From NCBI RefSeq assembly GCF_003061515.1, contig NZ_CP028924.1, positions 3,968,001 through 4,032,000 of the forward strand: a stretch of 64,000 bases of DNA, in the 5' to 3' direction. The notes beneath the pieces were generated by a model, which was given only the letters and a program-made list of their open reading frames with translations, ran no database searches and was not told where the DNA came from. A program made the position numbers and the translations under genes. Source of the DNA: Colwellia sp. Arc7-D. GTDB lineage: Bacteria > Pseudomonadota > Gammaproteobacteria > Enterobacterales > Alteromonadaceae. Below are positions 19,117 to 29,505 of the stretch, one piece after another (the first letter of the stretch is position 1; every line of letters starts with the position of its first letter).

Positions 19117-19890
19117 ATGACTAAAGTGAATCACCTACAAAATAGCCACAGCGAATACGACAGCGATAACAAGGCTATTGCCTTTGAAATAGTCGCCGAA
19201 AACGCTTTATTACTGAGTTGGCAAGCCAAAATATCACTAACACAACACAACCAAATTATCGCATTGCAAAAAGTTCTTGTGCAGAAATTAGACGCGTTGA
19301 TCATAGAAACCGTGGCGAGTTATCATTGTTTAATGGTTTATTTCAACCCACTATTAACTGACAGCTCGCAACTTATTAACAAAATTCAAACCATTATTAA
19401 AGATCATCTCATTAGTGAAGACCATGATAATAGTGGTGAGCTAAAAGATAACAATACAAACTGCATCAACATTCCGGTTTACTATGACATTGACCAACAG
19501 TGGGATTTAGCTGAGGTAGCGCAACGTTGCAATATGTCGATGGATGACGTTATTAAACAACATAGCGCTAATATCTACCATGGGTTTGCTCTGGGTTTTA
19601 CCCCCGGTTTTTGTTATTTAGCGAGCTTACCTCAAACTTTACATTTACCGCGAAAATCCTCTCCTCGTTTGAAAGTACCACAAGGTGCGGTTGCTATTGC
19701 TGAACAGCAAAGTGCAATTTATCCGATAGAGAGCCCTGGCGGCTGGCACATTATTGGCCAAACGCCGCTGCCTATGTATGAAAGTAAAAATGGCCAATTT
19801 AATGCCACCATAAACGTTGGACAAAATGTAAAATTTTATGCCATCACTAAAGCTGAATTTATAGCGCTACAAAAAGGTGTAAAAGCATGA
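19117..19890 (+). CDS. pxpB: 5-oxoprolinase subunit PxpB (KipI-like)
   Basis: A 257-residue protein of the PxpB/KipI family (allophanate hydrolase subunit 1 fold). Conserved are IPVYYDIDQQWDLAEVA (about residue 125), GFTPGFCYLASLP (about residue 165) and the SPRLKVPQGAVAIAEQQSAIY segment in two parts, then the SPGGWHIIGQTPLP motif (about 208-221). It starts two bases after pxpA and its stop overlaps the start of pxpC (ATGA), showing tight coupling. About 20 extra residues precede the conserved domain. Confidence 0.93.
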   Translation: MTKVNHLQNSHSEYDSDNKAIAFEIVAENALLLSWQAKISLTQHNQIIALQKVLVQKLDALIIETVASYHCLMVYFNPLLTDSSQLINKIQTIIKDHLISEDHDNSGELKDNNTNCINIPVYYDIDQQWDLAEVAQRCNMSMDDVIKQHSANIYHGFALGFTPGFCYLASLPQTLHLPRKSSPRLKVPQGAVAIAEQQSAIYPIESPGGWHIIGQTPLPMYESKNGQFNATINVGQNVKFYAITKAEFIALQKGVKA

Positions 19891-20948
19891 GCCAAAATCA
19901 CCTTGAAATAATCAGTATTAATGGTCAGGCAAGCATTCAAGATCTTGGTCGACTTAATGCACAGCACTTAGGGTTTAGTGCTAGCGGTGCCGCCGATGAA
20001 TTCGCATTTTTAAGTGCGAATAAAATCATTGCCGAAGCATTATCAGCCAATGGCATTAAAGTAAAAAACGAAAATAAACAAAGCCACTGTGCCGCAATAG
20101 AAATTACTCTTGGACAAGTAAGCTTTGAAGCCAAATCAGCCTGTACATTGGCGATAACCGGTGCGGACTGCCAAGCTAAAATAAATAATGTACAAATTAC
20201 TCACTGGCAATGCTATCTATTGCAAGCTGGCGACATTCTTGATTTGGCTATGCCCAAAACCGGTTTGTATACTTATATAGCGGTATTCGGTGGTTTTACC
20301 TGCCAAGAAGCACAACAACCTTGGTTAGGGAGCTTTTCTCAAACCATCAATGAAATGGCCTTAGGTTTTACCGCTAAAAAGTTAACAATGAGCAGTAAGT
20401 TGTTCTTTCCAGCACAAAGTAAGTTATTAACTCAGTCTGCAGTAAAAACAACTAAAGCCTTAGCCGCAAACAAGCCAACTAAAGCGCCGACTCAATTTTA
20501 CGCACATAAAAATCTCACTTTACGCATTATGCCCAGTAAGTTATTTTCTCAAATGAGCCATAAGCAACAACAACAATTTTTAAACACTAAATATCATATT
20601 TCACCTGATAGTAACCGCATGGGGTATCGGCTTAGTGTAGCGCATTCACCAACATCACCCGCTAACTCAGCTAACGAAAAAATTCTTTCAGAGCCGTTAC
20701 GTAACCGTTGTTTATTATCAATGCCTGTAACTTTTGGCATGGTGCAGTTTCCTGACAACGAACAACCCATCATATTAATGAAAGAGCGACAAACCATGGG
20801 CGGCTATCCAGTACTTGGCACCGTAATGCAAACAGATTTATTTCGATTAAGCCAAATGCGTCCGGGCGAAAAAGTATCTTTCACTGTTATTAGCAACCAA
20901 CAAGCTCAGCAACAATTAAAAGCATTTTACCAAAAGTTCTGCCTTTAA
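19887..20948 (+). CDS. pxpC: 5-oxoprolinase subunit PxpC (KipA-like)
   Basis: A 353-residue protein of the PxpC/KipA family (allophanate hydrolase subunit 2 fold), the last gene of the 5-oxoprolinase operon. It shows the opening GQASIQDLGRLNAQHLGFSASGAADE in two parts (about residues 12-38), the ITGADCQAKINN strand, YIAVFGGF (about residue 130), the DSNRMGYRLS motif (about residue 245) and the C-terminal GTVMQTDLFRLSQMRPGE (about residue 310-327). Its start overlaps the pxpB stop by four bases. Confidence 0.93.
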   Translation: MSQNHLEIISINGQASIQDLGRLNAQHLGFSASGAADEFAFLSANKIIAEALSANGIKVKNENKQSHCAAIEITLGQVSFEAKSACTLAITGADCQAKINNVQITHWQCYLLQAGDILDLAMPKTGLYTYIAVFGGFTCQEAQQPWLGSFSQTINEMALGFTAKKLTMSSKLFFPAQSKLLTQSAVKTTKALAANKPTKAPTQFYAHKNLTLRIMPSKLFSQMSHKQQQQFLNTKYHISPDSNRMGYRLSVAHSPTSPANSANEKILSEPLRNRCLLSMPVTFGMVQFPDNEQPIILMKERQTMGGYPVLGTVMQTDLFRLSQMRPGEKVSFTVISNQQAQQQLKAFYQKFCL

Positions 20949-21079
20949 TTTCTTATGAATACCTAAATCAAGACCTTAAATAGAGCGGTTACGGGCAAAA
21001 CTAAGCTAAAGGTAGAATGGCTTCCAATAAAAGATTAGAATAACGCCCGTTTACGATTCAGTTTTACGCAGGTATTTTT

Positions 21080-21700
21080 TTGTTATTAATGATCGACAAT
21101 TACGACTCTTTTACGTTTAACTTAGTACATTATTTTCAGGCACTAGGGCAAGATGTCAAAGTTTGTCGAAATGATGAAATCAGCTTAGCTGAAATTGAGT
21201 CATTGGCACCACAATATATTGTGATTTCACCTGGCCCTTGTGATCCAAATGCGGCGGGTTTGTCACTGGCAATCATCGAAAAATTTAAAGGCCGCATTGC
21301 CATACTAGGTGTTTGCTTAGGTCATCAATGTATTGCCCAGCACTTTGGTGCTAAAGTTATTAAAGCAAATAAAGTAATGCATGGAAAAACTAGTCTCATC
21401 AGTCATAATGAACAAGGGTTATTTAGCGCGCTAAAACAGCCATTAACAGTTACTCGATATCATTCCTTAATTGTTGATAAACATTCTTTACCTGATGTGC
21501 TAGAAATAACCGCTTGGGTAACTGAAAACAATCAACAAGAAATAATGGCTTTGCGACACAAAACATTAGCTATTGCGAGTGTGCAATTTCATCCAGAATC
21601 GGTGTTAACAGAGCAAGGTCATCAATTATTGCAAAATTTTATTGACCAATACGCGGATCAAATAGATGATAAAATTTCGCCTAATGATATACACCAATAG
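21080..21700 (+). CDS. pabA: Aminodeoxychorismate/anthranilate synthase component II (glutamine amidotransferase)
   Basis: PabA supplies ammonia from glutamine for making 4-amino-4-deoxychorismate (folate) and in some species anthranilate. The 206-residue class I amidotransferase has the nucleophile elbow [14 protein letters not shown] (Cys about residue 79), the conserved [13 protein letters not shown] (about 50-62) and the catalytic HPE triad end [13 protein letters not shown] (about 171). I chose the TTG at 21080: it aligns with the start of E. coli PabA ([12 protein letters not shown]) and has a GCAGGT ribosome site; the ATG at 21089 is the alternative. It stands between pxpC and an HDOD gene. 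Confidence 0.9.
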   Translation: MLLMIDNYDSFTFNLVHYFQALGQDVKVCRNDEISLAEIESLAPQYIVISPGPCDPNAAGLSLAIIEKFKGRIAILGVCLGHQCIAQHFGAKVIKANKVMHGKTSLISHNEQGLFSALKQPLTVTRYHSLIVDKHSLPDVLEITAWVTENNQQEIMALRHKTLAIASVQFHPESVLTEQGHQLLQNFIDQYADQIDDKISPNDIHQ

Positions 21701-21763
21701 GTCGATAACTTAACTAACCTTCGAATTTTTAGATTATTCACAAAAACTAACAATGAAGTTCTG

Positions 21764-22909
21764 ATGCAAATATTTGAAAATAACAAATTAGTTCTCCCTA
21801 TCTACAGTCGCGTACTAAGCCTTGCGATAAGTAAAGATTTTGCCAATCAAAAAAACGGTAAAATTAATATGACTAAGCATCAAAACAGTGAGCAATTTAA
21901 TCGCCGACGTGAGTTGCTAGCAGTAGAAGAAGAAACCAACAAAAACAAAATTATTCAAGCACACGGTGCAGAACACTTTAAAGCACAAGTTAAAAATAAA
22001 TTTTTTAAGCGTGTTAATACTCAAGTCAACAAAGTGTTCGATAACAAAGAAAATCTCTACACGAACGTGCTAAAAATTGAAGATGCCGCCCCTTCAATCA
22101 TGGAAATATTAGCGGTAAAAGCAGCCAGTATTAATCGCATCACGCCATTAGCTAAATCACTCCCTTGGCTTTGTAACGACTTAATTAATTTAGTCAACAA
22201 ACCTCAATATCGAAAACGCTCAGACATACAGGTTACTGAGCCGAGCTTAGCCTTAAGCTATGTCGGGTTAGACAACCTAAAATTGGTTATGCCTACATTT
22301 ATGCTAAAGCATTGGTTGCCAACAAGCACATCTCCTTACCCATTAATGAAACGCAAATTATGGAACGATAGCCTATCTATTGCGCTTGCTTCTCAGCGAT
22401 TAGCGAAAGAAGAAGGCTTAGATGAATTCACCGCGTTTACCGCAGGCATGCTTAGCAATTTAGGTTTATTAGCCGTAACACGCGGATTTTTAGATACTTA
22501 CAGCGAGCTTTACAATAAAGATTTACGTGCTTCATACGAGAATAAAGATAAAAAGCTACATGATATATTGCAAACACTTGATACCGCACCAGATTTATTG
22601 CTTGAACAATTACTCGAGCGCAGCAGTAAAGTAGCGGCTGATATGGTCGAGCTTATGCGCTTTGATCGCTTACAAATTACTGAGCCTTTATTTGATCTTG
22701 CTTACGCGACAGAAACTAAGAACATGTGTCCAATTGCAAAATTAGTTACCAAAGCCAAAGCCTATGTTGCGTTTAGAAGCTTGGCAAAAGAAGACCTTAT
22801 TAGTGCTGAAGAAGCCAAAACTTTATTAATGGCTGGTCGACTGACAAAAACTGATATTGCCTTATTAAAGAAAAGTGATATCGATCACATCAAACTCATT
22901 TTTAATTAA
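21764..22909 (+). CDS. HDOD domain-containing protein
   Basis: A 381-residue protein whose central and C-terminal parts (about residues 110-330) match the HDOD domain, a non-catalytic relative of HD phosphohydrolases that is common in bacterial signalling. Recognisable are EPSLALSYVGLDNLKLVMP (about residue 165), the LWNDSLSIALASQRLAKE helix (about 208) and the TAFTAGMLSNLGLLAVTR segment (about 240), where the HD metal residues are degenerate. The first 35 residues are poorly supported: an in-frame ATG at 21869 is an alternative start. A basic, helical N-terminal extension precedes the domain. Partner and signal are unknown; it lies downstream of pabA. Confidence 0.8.
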   Translation: MQIFENNKLVLPIYSRVLSLAISKDFANQKNGKINMTKHQNSEQFNRRRELLAVEEETNKNKIIQAHGAEHFKAQVKNKFFKRVNTQVNKVFDNKENLYTNVLKIEDAAPSIMEILAVKAASINRITPLAKSLPWLCNDLINLVNKPQYRKRSDIQVTEPSLALSYVGLDNLKLVMPTFMLKHWLPTSTSPYPLMKRKLWNDSLSIALASQRLAKEEGLDEFTAFTAGMLSNLGLLAVTRGFLDTYSELYNKDLRASYENKDKKLHDILQTLDTAPDLLLEQLLERSSKVAADMVELMRFDRLQITEPLFDLAYATETKNMCPIAKLVTKAKAYVAFRSLAKEDLISAEEAKTLLMAGRLTKTDIALLKKSDIDHIKLIFN

Positions 22910-24585
<1,676 letters not shown>

Positions 24586-24656
24586 GTTACCCATTATTAT
24601 AGCGCTCAAATATTATGATCAACAATAGTATTTGAGCGTCTCATTGAGAGTTTTCT

Positions 24657-25674
24657 ATGATTATAATACGCCCTATTCAAAGTAGTGATTATGATGCACT
24701 GCATCGTATTGCTGTGGAGTCAGGACACGGTTTTACATCACTGCCGGTCAACGAAAATCTACTGAAAAAACGTATTGCTCACGCTGAGGTTTCTTTCAAA
24801 AGCACAGTTACTGAACCCGGTAATGAAGGTTACCTGTTTGTGATGGAAGATACCAAAACAGGTGCTGTTGTCGGCACCAGTGGTATTGAAGCGGCTGTTG
24901 GTTTGGATGATGCATTTTATCATTACCACTTAGGTAAAGTTGTGCATAGCTCTCGTGAGCTTAATATATACAATACTGTTGAAACATTATCGTTATGTAA
25001 TGACTACACAGGTGCCTCTGAAATTTGCACTTTATTTTTGAGTGAAAGTCATCGTAAGAATCGTAACGGGCGTTTTTTATCACGTTTTCGCTTTCTATTT
25101 ATGGCAGAGCATACCGAACGTTTTTCAGAAACAGTTATCGCAGAAATGCGTGGGGTTTCAGACGAAGATGGTGCTTCACCATTTTGGAAATGGCTAGAAG
25201 AGCACTTTTTCTCGCTCGACTTCCCTACGGCTGACTATCTAACAGGTATTGGTAAAAAAGAATTTATCGCTGAATTAATGCCTAAATACCCAATTTACGT
25301 CAACTTGTTAAGCCCAGAAGCACAACGAGTTATTAACAAGGTACATCCAAAAACTGTACCGGCGTTAAGATTACTCGAAGCTGAAGGTTTCTCACGTCGT
25401 GGCTATGTTGATATTTTTGATGCCGGCCCCAACGGTAGAAACACAAACAGCATCAGTTAAAACAGTACGTGAGAGCAAAAAGTGTCAAGTTATCATTGGC
25501 GAAGTTGCAAAAGACAATAAATATATCATTTGTAATGACAAGGTTGCAGATTTTAGAGCAACTCAAGCCCCGATATTACTGCGTGATACCGCTAATCAAG
25601 TGGTGATAACACAAGCAGTTGCCGAGGCATTAATGGTTAACGAAGGAGACTGGGTGCGCCTAGTTTCAAACTAA
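24657..25674 (+). pseudogene. astA: Arginine N-succinyltransferase AstA, interrupted by a one-base frameshift
   Basis: AstA succinylates arginine in the first step of the AST pathway. The first frame (24657-25460) gives 267 residues and covers the MIIIRPIQSSDYDALHRIA opening, the RNGRFLSRFRFLFMAEH segment, FWKWLEEHFF and GYVDIFDAGP. There the frame runs into unrelated residues and a stop, while the next frame (25399-25674) carries the expected C-terminus (GPTVETQTASVKTVRESK ... EGDWVRLVSN). The switch lies at a run of four C (25427-25430); removing one C restores a protein of about 338 residues, the normal AstA length. It is either a sequencing error, a recent mutation or a frameshifting site. 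The flanking astC and astD are intact. Confidence 0.9.
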
Positions 25675-25731
25675 CCATAAACATTACTCATAATTACACT
25701 CATGAGCGCTATACGCACAGAGGAAATAAAC

Positions 25732-27204
25732 ATGTCACACAATATACAACTTATTAATGGTCAATGGACAGCAGGTTTAGGCCATGAAATTTTTTCAAAA
25801 AACCCAGCTAAAAATCAAGTAATTTGGCAAGGTAAAACAGCCTCTCCAGCACAAGTTGGCGAAGCAGTTATGGCAGCGCGCGCAGCCTTTGAAACATGGT
25901 CTAACACGCCGATTGAAGATCGTATTGCGATTGCGGTTAAATTTGCTGAGCTATTAACTGAACACAAAGAAGCATTTGCTACCACTATTGCACTTGAAAC
26001 CGGCAAACCACTTTGGGAAACTCGTACAGAAGTGGGCGCTATGGTCGGTAAAATAGCAATATCTGTTCGCGCAAACGAAGAGCGTACTGGCACTGTTGAA
26101 AACCCGATGCCAGGTGCTAAAGCATTTATTCGTCATAAGCCTCATGGTGTTGTTGCCGTTTACGGCCCTTATAATTTCCCTGGTCATTTACCAAACGGTC
26201 ATATTGTTCCTGCACTTATTGCTGGCAATACCGTGGTATTCAAGCCAAGCGAATTAACGCCTATGGTTGCTGAAGAAACCTTAAAACTCTGGTTAAAAGC
26301 TGGCTTACCTGCTGGCGTTATCAATATGGTTCAAGGTGAAGTTGAAACGGGTAAAGCATTGGCAAACCATCCACAAATTGACGGTTTGTTCTTTACGGGC
26401 AGCTCAACAACAGGTCACTTTTTACACGAACAATTTGGTGGTCAACCGGGTAAAATTTTAGCACTTGAAATGGGCGGTAATAACCCATTAGTGATCAAAG
26501 ATGTCAGTGATATAGATGCCGTAGTACACGACATTTTACAATCGGCATTTATTACGACAGGTCAACGTTGTACTTGTGCTCGCCGCTTGTTCATTGAAGT
26601 AGGCCCACAAGGCGATGCTATATTAGCTAAACTTGTTGCTAGTACACAAGCCATCAAAATTGGCTACTTTGACGATGAAGACCAACCATTTATTGGTTCA
26701 ATGATTTCTGAAAAAGCCGCATTAGGTTTAGTTGCAGCACAACAACAACTACTCGACCTTGGCGCTGAATCAATTGTTATGATGAAACACCTTGAAGAAG
26801 GTACAGGTTTTATCTCTCCGGGTATTATTGATGTAACAAATATTACTGAAATGCCTGATGATGAACACTTTGGTCCATTATTAAAAGTTTACCGTTATAC
26901 TGATTTTGACGCGGCGATCGATGAAGCAAATAATACTTCATTCGGCTTATCGGCTGGCTTATTAAGTGATAGCGAAGACTTATACAATCACTTCTTCCGT
27001 CGTATTCGTGCTGGCATTGTAAACTGGAACAAGCCGATTACTGGCGCTAGTAGTGCTGCACCGTTTGGTGGTATTGGCGCGAGTGGTAACCACAGAGCAA
27101 GTGCATTTTATGCCGCTGATTACTGTGCTTACCCTGTAGCATCAGTTGAAGCGGAAAAAGTATCATTACCCGCTGCGTTAAGCCCTGGTTTAACCATTAA
27201 ATAA
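25732..27204 (+). CDS. astD: N-succinylglutamate 5-semialdehyde dehydrogenase
   Basis: AstD oxidises succinylglutamate semialdehyde with NAD in the fourth step of arginine breakdown. The 490-residue aldehyde dehydrogenase has the [20 protein letters not shown] region in its usual place (about residue 145-165), the glutamate motif [13 protein letters not shown] (about residue 243) and the catalytic cysteine in [13 protein letters not shown] (about residue 280). I chose the ATG at 25732, which follows an AGAGGA ribosome site and matches the family start; the frame is open from 25702. It is the last of the astC-astA-astD genes and is followed by a terminator. Confidence 0.95.
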   Translation: MSHNIQLINGQWTAGLGHEIFSKNPAKNQVIWQGKTASPAQVGEAVMAARAAFETWSNTPIEDRIAIAVKFAELLTEHKEAFATTIALETGKPLWETRTEVGAMVGKIAISVRANEERTGTVENPMPGAKAFIRHKPHGVVAVYGPYNFPGHLPNGHIVPALIAGNTVVFKPSELTPMVAEETLKLWLKAGLPAGVINMVQGEVETGKALANHPQIDGLFFTGSSTTGHFLHEQFGGQPGKILALEMGGNNPLVIKDVSDIDAVVHDILQSAFITTGQRCTCARRLFIEVGPQGDAILAKLVASTQAIKIGYFDDEDQPFIGSMISEKAALGLVAAQQQLLDLGAESIVMMKHLEEGTGFISPGIIDVTNITEMPDDEHFGPLLKVYRYTDFDAAIDEANNTSFGLSAGLLSDSEDLYNHFFRRIRAGIVNWNKPITGASSAAPFGGIGASGNHRASAFYAADYCAYPVASVEAEKVSLPAALSPGLTIK

Positions 27205-27245
27205 CCAGTAAAAACGCATCGAAATGAAACATTACTGCCCATTAA

Positions 27246-27275
27246 AAAAAGCTGGGATCCGTCCCAGCTTTTTCA
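27246..27275 (+). terminator. Rho-independent terminator after astD
   Basis: AAAAAGCTGGGA (27246-27257) pairs with TCCCAGCTTTTT (27262-27273) around a four-base loop, with a T run in the downstream arm, about 40 bases after the astD stop. Confidence 0.9.
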
Positions 27276-27439
27276 AAAATATCGATCAAATATAGCCACC
27301 AGTTCTGAGTGGTTGTTCAACTTGCTGTCCCAAATATATCTTCAATGCATCATTGAAAGATTGACTAAATAGCCTTACATATCACTCAGCCTGCATGGGA
27401 TATTGACACTCATTTTATTTAAGTATTTAGGAAATTGAC

Positions 27440-28234
27440 ATGACACCGGTTAAAGATTTATTTAACAACATTTGGCAAAACTATTTAGAAGTTACTCCGT
27501 CGGCAGGTAAAGTACATCAACTTTTAAGCAACGGGGACGACCTGATCAACGATCACGTTGCTTACCGCACCTTTAATATTGCGAAAGTTAATATCGAAAA
27601 AATTTCAGCACATTTACTTAACTTAGGCTACACAGAAGGTGGCGAATACCACTTCGAAGCTAAAAAGTTATATGCTAAGCACTTTGAGCATGCCGATACA
27701 AGTTTACCTAAAGTATTTATTAGTGAGCTATTAGTAGAAGAATTTTCTCCACGTGTTCAAGAAATCATCAAAAAAATGGTTGCTGGTATAGACCAAGCAG
27801 ATATCAATGTTGATAGTTTTTTATACTCAGGTACACACTGGAAAGTTAGTCATCAAGAGTATTTAGATTTACTCAGCGAAAGTGAATATGCCGCTTGGGT
27901 TGCTGCATGGGGCTACCGCGCAAACCACTTTACGGTTAGCATAAATCATTTAGCCAATTACGACTCTATTGAAGCGGTTAATGACGCCGTTAAAGTCGGT
28001 GGTTTTAAGCTCAACACTACAGGTGGTGAGATCAAAGGTGATGAAGCAGTTAAACTTGAGCAATCTTCAACGATGGCTGACCACGTAATGGTTGAATTTT
28101 CAGATAAAACAGTAGCTATTCCAAGCTGCTTTTATGAATTTGCCAAACGCTACCCAATGGCAAGCGGTGAACTATACACAGGTTTTGTTGCAGCTTCTGC
28201 TGACAAAATTTTTGAGAGCACCAACGCTGCATAA
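27440..28234 (+). CDS. DUF1338 family protein (2-oxoadipate dioxygenase/decarboxylase-like fold)
   Basis: A 264-residue protein of the DUF1338 family. Larger members (HglS/YdcJ) are iron-dependent dioxygenases that turn 2-oxoadipate into 2-hydroxyglutarate in lysine breakdown. The iron-binding His is expected in the early DHVAYRTFNI motif (His about residue 39), and later the WGYRANHFTVSINHL segment (about 155-170) and a glutamate in the C-terminal half near CFYEFAKRYP supply the remaining ligands. It follows the AST operon behind the astD terminator, with its own ribosome site, so it may be regulated with amino-acid catabolism; the substrate of this short type is not known. Confidence 0.85.
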   Translation: MTPVKDLFNNIWQNYLEVTPSAGKVHQLLSNGDDLINDHVAYRTFNIAKVNIEKISAHLLNLGYTEGGEYHFEAKKLYAKHFEHADTSLPKVFISELLVEEFSPRVQEIIKKMVAGIDQADINVDSFLYSGTHWKVSHQEYLDLLSESEYAAWVAAWGYRANHFTVSINHLANYDSIEAVNDAVKVGGFKLNTTGGEIKGDEAVKLEQSSTMADHVMVEFSDKTVAIPSCFYEFAKRYPMASGELYTGFVAASADKIFESTNAA

Positions 28235-28250
28235 TGGTTTAATTTTTCAG

Positions 28251-28286
28251 GACACCTATACTTTGCTAAGATTAGGTGTCAATTTT
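28251..28286 (+). terminator. Rho-independent terminator after the DUF1338 gene
   Basis: GACACCTA (28251-28258) pairs with TAGGTGTC (28273-28280), followed by AATTTT. It lies 17 bases after the stop codon. Confidence 0.75.
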
Positions 28287-28378
28287 CACTTACCTATATG
28301 AGATACTATGTTTAAAACATTCACTTATATTTCAGTTTTGTATTAATGATTTACCTTAAAGTATAGTAAGAATAAAAT

Positions 28379-28747
28379 ATGATAGAAACGAAAATGATTA
28401 CTGACACTGAGGGCTATATTCATATTATTGAATATTTAACCGCTCATTTAAGCTTATTCGAAAACAGCACAAATATTAATAATAACACTAGCTCAGTGTT
28501 AGAAGTTATTGAACTTGAAATGGGTGCGCAAATTATTGCTTTATGCAGTCAAAACCCAGACTTAACCTTTGAGCAACGAAATACCATCATTCGAGAAATT
28601 GATGTTATAGTTTATGACTTACAAGAAATTTTATCTGGTGTGATCAACAAACCAGTAACTAATGAGCAGTCTGTATTTATAAAAGAATTTGCTATTCTCA
28701 TTAAAAATTTATTTGATACTGAAATTAACAAGCAGCTTATACTATAG
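28379..28747 (+). CDS. Conserved small acidic protein, possibly DUF3802
   Basis: A 122-residue soluble helical protein without signal peptide. The opening TDTEGYIHIIEYLTAHLSLF and the ALCSQNPDLTFEQRNTIIRE segment look like a small family of Shewanella/Vibrio-type proteins listed as DUF3802, but I recall this only loosely and offer it as a suggestion. A second in-frame ATG (residue 6) could be the real start. It precedes the SSB-like gene by 60 bases on the same strand. No function is known. Confidence 0.6.
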   Translation: MIETKMITDTEGYIHIIEYLTAHLSLFENSTNINNNTSSVLEVIELEMGAQIIALCSQNPDLTFEQRNTIIREIDVIVYDLQEILSGVINKPVTNEQSVFIKEFAILIKNLFDTEINKQLIL

Positions 28748-28807
28748 TCATTCTTTTGCACTGAATAAACTGTCGACGACCTTATTCCTATTATCACAAG
28801 TAGCCTT

Positions 28808-29461
28808 ATGTTAGCTGAATTACCTCAAAATCATTTATGTACCGTTACCTTATTAGGTAATTTAGTAAACAAGCCTGACATTCGTTATCAAGCCAATCCC
28901 GTTGTAGCTTTTGCAGAATTTACCTTAGCTACCCATAGTCGGTGGTTTGATAAAGCCAATAATAAATTTAAAGAGTGGACGAGTTACCATACGGTAAAAG
29001 TCATCGGTGACATTGTTGAACGTGCACTTATTCACGCCGATAAGGGTGATATTATTTTAGTGCAAGGTTACTTAATTAATAGTAAAAAAAATAATCGTGA
29101 AATTATTCACGCAACCTATGCCCAAACATTTCCAAAAGGTTATGCTCAATCCATAAACCAAATTCATTATAGTGGTAATATAATATCTGATATTAACGTA
29201 CTCACTACTGAGCACAATAAAGAGCTAACAGAAGTAATTGTAGAGTCTGAGCAACAAATATTTTCAGCGATAACTCACAAATATCATACGGTGACAATAC
29301 AGCGACCAATACATGTTTGGGGCAAACAAGCACTTTACTTGGCCGAGCATGGAAAAATAAATGATCAAATAGTAGTTGACGGGAAATTAAGCTATCTTAA
29401 TAATAAGAATAAAAATCAATTCATAGATGCCCAACAAGCTGTTTTAATTGCTAAAGATTAA
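28808..29461 (+). CDS. SSB-like protein with two OB-fold regions
   Basis: A 217-residue protein. Residues about 8-115 match the SSB OB fold: TVTLLGNLVNKPDIRYQANPVV, AFAEFTLATHSRWFDKANN, SYHTVKVIGDIVERALIHADKGD with the conserved W/H and G positions, then ILVQGYLINSKK. The second half (about 120-217) repeats an OB-like pattern (YHTVTIQRPIHVWGKQALYLAEHGK ... DQIVVDGKLSYLNNKNK). It lacks the acidic C-terminal tip (DDDIPF) of the housekeeping SSB, so it is probably not the replicative SSB but a paralogue or accessory OB protein. It starts 45 bases before the propeller/SHOCT membrane protein. Confidence 0.75.
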   Translation: MLAELPQNHLCTVTLLGNLVNKPDIRYQANPVVAFAEFTLATHSRWFDKANNKFKEWTSYHTVKVIGDIVERALIHADKGDIILVQGYLINSKKNNREIIHATYAQTFPKGYAQSINQIHYSGNIISDINVLTTEHNKELTEVIVESEQQIFSAITHKYHTVTIQRPIHVWGKQALYLAEHGKINDQIVVDGKLSYLNNKNKNQFIDAQQAVLIAKD

Positions 29462-29505
29462 ACAATAGCTGCCTATGATAAATCATCAAGGGATGTACTA
29501 TATTT

